Origin: Spirogloea muscicola
Taxonomy: Eukaryota; Streptophyta; Zygnematophyceae; Spirogloeales; Spirogloeaceae
Length of the DNA stretch: 10,042 nt
Assembly: GCA_009602725.1 (NCBI GenBank)
Contig: WELB01000005.1
Coordinates: forward strand, 1,228,537-1,238,578
Reading direction: 5' to 3'
This document shows, piece by piece, positions 8,502 to 10,042 of this stretch; the first letter of the stretch is position 1, and every line of letters begins with the position of its first letter. The notes beneath the pieces are model-generated. The model did no database searches, was not told where the DNA came from, and saw only the letters and a program-made list of their open reading frames with translations. The translations under genes and the position numbers were made by a program.

Positions 8502-9465
8502 AGGGGGCACGGGCTTCGGGATGGAGGGCGTCCAGGGCACGTCTGGTTGTCGAGGTCGGGGGAGCCAGCGAAGAGTCCTCAAGTGCTTGCACAGCCCGCG
8601 AAAGCTCGCCGGCGTGTCCAAAGCGAAGAGCACGCCGGATGGCCGCTGCTCTGTCGGACGACGACTCCCCACGCCAGGCGTGGCGACTGGCAGCGACTGC
8701 TGCCACTGCGGCGTCGATTTGCGCCAGGAGCTCCTCCCAGTGCCCGTTCTCGAAGAGGTGGATGCATTCCAGAAGGGGCTGGCGGCCCTGGCTGCAGCCC
8801 TCATGCGGCACCCGGCCCAAGAGCAGGCGAGGGAAGAGGAGGAAGATGGTCTTCGCAGTGTGGTCGCGGTGGTCCGTTGCGATGCGGAGCAGGACAGGGC
8901 GGAGGGCACAGCGGATGTGTGGGCGTGCCCAGCGGGGAACGTGGCGGACGAGGGGGAGCGCCGCCTGCCTGAGAACCGCGGCCAGGTCAAGGTCCACGGC
9001 CCACTGCCAGAGATGGCGGCTCGGTTGTGCTGGGCTCGGTGGGACAGTCCTCCCGCGGCCGCTACGGCAAGCGCCGGCTGGTGCTGCTCGTCGCGCCTGT
9101 TCCGCTCGATTGTCGCAGGCGATCTCATGCTGGGCCAAGCTGCGGGGGGTGGGGCAGGGGCCCTGGCAGTGCCGGCACAGCAGAGGCGGAGGCGAGCTGC
9201 GCGGAACTGAGGGGGGGGAGGCGTCGATTGTAACGGTGGAGGGGAAGGTGGCGGCTGCGAGAGAGGAGGCGGAGGCGGCGGTAGTGGCGGCGGCGGGCGT
9301 GGCGGCGGAGCTGGCGGCGATGGCGGCGGCGACGGCGGCGGTGGCGGCGGCGACGGCTGCGGGGGCGGCGGCGCTGGCGACGCTGTGGGGGTTGAGGAGG
9401 AAAGGGGGAAAAGCGCGCGGGGCGCATGAAATGAAAAGGGAGGCCAATTCAAGCCAATACACAGT
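8502..9465 (-). pseudogene. Retroelement ORF, piece 1: leader and C2HC zinc finger
   Basis: This piece holds an Ala-rich leader, then a zinc finger with spacing C-x2-C-x12-H-x3-C (LCRHCQG to LAQHEIAC, 9177-9115), like the nucleic-acid-binding fingers of R2/NeSL-type elements. A conserved linker follows (IRRALRFGHAGELSRAVQAL, then RRALDALHPEA) that typically precedes the RT in algal elements. The frame contains no methionine codon between the upstream stop at 9468-9466 and its end. The nearest ATG, at 9427, is one frame off, so either a further one-base insertion lies in the C runs at 9404-9408 or 9387-9391, or translation starts without AUG. The piece ends at the C7 run (plus strand G7 at 8495-8501). 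Confidence 0.75.
9286..9380 (-). repeat. Low-complexity GCC-rich tract in the retroelement leader
   Basis: Imperfect GCC/GCT/ACC triplets encode an Ala/Thr run in the frame of the zinc-finger piece, Pro in a second frame and Arg in the third. Such tracts make start-site choice and frame assignment unreliable here. Confidence 0.7.
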
Positions 9466-9494
9466 TCAAGCAGAGGCGAGTGCAAATTAAACAA

Positions 9495-9729
9495 GGCTAC
9501 GTAATACAGAGACCTAAACTAAGGTGCCTAAGGTGACATTAGTTCCCACGGGAGAGCACAAACAAATCGGACAAGCTAACTTGGGGAGCTGGAGCGCCGC
9601 CACGAAACCTACAGTAGATTGACCCTCTCAGAAACCACGGGTCAAGACATAAAGGTCGCTAACCGATGCCTGAATACTAGATGGCAGATACGGAGCCCTT
9701 CTGCCACCAACTAGAGCTCGCCCAGCTTT
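9495..9729. other. Gap between the two retroelements
   Basis: This stretch probably holds the 3' untranslated region of the right-hand element and the 5' leader of the left-hand one, both on the minus strand. A short direct repeat CTAAGGTG occurs at 9520-9527 and 9529-9536. I see no coding region, promoter motif or poly(A) run, so the boundary between the elements cannot be placed. Confidence 0.45.
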
Positions 9730-10042
9730 CTAGTGCAAAGCGTTAGCCTGAGCACGCTGCAAACAGGCCGAAACTCGTCGTCGCAACAACGACAGATAAG
9801 CAGCTGGCAAGCCCATCTCAGCCGGGAACATATCTGCATGTCGTGTGTAGCCTAGATTGGCTATGTTTTGAAGGAGAGTAAGGAAACGAGGACCTAAGCA
9901 GCCAAAGATGTCGATTGCCGCTGGCAAGAGCTGATCACATCGGGGGTAATCGGAGTAGTGCTGCAACTTTCTTTGTTCAGCACTGCCCACTGCGTGGCCA
10001 GCGATGTGTGTCGATGCTGGACCTTTATAGGCCTCCGTAACC
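9730..10042 (-). pseudogene. C-terminal end of a second retroelement endonuclease, cut by window edge
   Basis: The frame is open from the right edge to the TAG at 9732-9730, 103 residues. From the edge it reads VTEAYKGPASTHIAGHAV, then EQRKLQHYSDYPRCDQLLPA and AIDIFGCLGPRFLTLLQNIA. The order VT, an Ala-containing spacer, K-x-x-H-Y, then a hydrophobic block ending in FG matches the last part of the restriction-like endonuclease of the left-hand element (VVTADV, SKAAKH, FLPLAVDVHGALRTQWLDLL). Sequence identity between the two is low, so this is a different family, not a tandem copy. The catalytic Asp residues would lie beyond the edge. The call rests on pattern similarity alone, and whether the rest of the element is intact cannot be seen. 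Confidence 0.55.

Larger units (their letters stand above)
6048..9465 (-). mobile_element. Non-LTR retrotransposon with restriction-like endonuclease, frame-broken
   Basis: The element reads right to left. Domain order is an Ala-rich leader, a C2HC zinc finger (9177-9115), reverse transcriptase with motif A Asp at 8030-8028 and YADD at 7760-7749, a thumb-like region containing GHGGLGCRSLA, a Cys/His cluster, and a C-terminal PD-(D/E)xK endonuclease. This order, one zinc finger before RT and the endonuclease after it, is that of the R2/NeSL/CRE-like class of non-LTR elements, not of the AP-endonuclease L1 class. The ancestral single frame is split into four pieces by one-base changes at C runs. 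Long terminal repeats, target-site duplications and a poly(A) tail are not visible, so the outer ends are unknown; the coordinates cover the recognisable coding part only. Confidence 0.85.

Noticed and set aside
8383-9210. Long plus-strand open frames antisense to the retroelement, including 8124-8972 and 8639-9490.
   Set aside because: They are GC-driven mirrors of the RT and zinc-finger coding sequence and show no domain of their own.
7122-9494. A single 790-residue minus-strand open frame covering most of the retroelement.
   Set aside because: Only its part from about 8494 down to 7640 is real RT. The upstream part is a Pro/Arg-rich shadow of the zinc-finger frame, and the part below 7640 is out of frame with the true protein.

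Overview
The window looks like nuclear DNA of a green alga, most likely a chlorophyte. It is GC-rich, with Ala/Pro/Gly low-complexity coding stretches and (GGC)n runs. Its introns are short, with GTGAG-type donors and TGCAG-type acceptors. It carries a plant-type RopGEF (PRONE) protein beside an equilibrative nucleoside transporter, plus retroelements of the kind that crowd algal genomes. I assign the group by inference; the species cannot be told from the sequence.

Layout. Bases 1-738, minus strand: the 5' part of an equilibrative nucleoside transporter (ENT/SLC29) gene, cut by the left edge. Bases 739-806: a 68-bp gap with a (GGC)8 run, separating the ENT start codon from the divergently oriented RopGEF start codon. 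Bases 807-5008, plus strand: a complete nine-exon RopGEF gene. All eight introns can be placed with matching phases and sum to exactly 957 codons including the stop. A 402-residue low-complexity N-terminus is followed by a full PRONE domain of about 360 residues and a Ser-rich basic tail. Bases 5009-6047: no convincing gene, but a possible polyadenylation signal, an imperfect hairpin and four diverged copies of a box arranged as two copies of a two-box unit.

Bases 6048 to about 9465, minus strand: a non-LTR retrotransposon with an N-terminal C2HC zinc finger, a reverse transcriptase with a YADD active site, a Cys/His-rich stretch and a C-terminal restriction-like (PD-D/ExK) endonuclease. Its single ancestral reading frame is broken at three places, each a run of C, by one-base insertions or deletions. 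Bases 9730-10042, minus strand: the C-terminal end of a second, different endonuclease-bearing retroelement, cut by the right edge and followed by its presumed 3' untranslated region.

Working together: the RopGEF would activate a Rho-of-plants GTPase and so link signalling to cytoskeleton or membrane polarity. The ENT gene shares its upstream region, so the two may be co-regulated, but nothing links their functions directly. The right 4 kb is a head-to-tail nest of retroelements downstream of the RopGEF gene.
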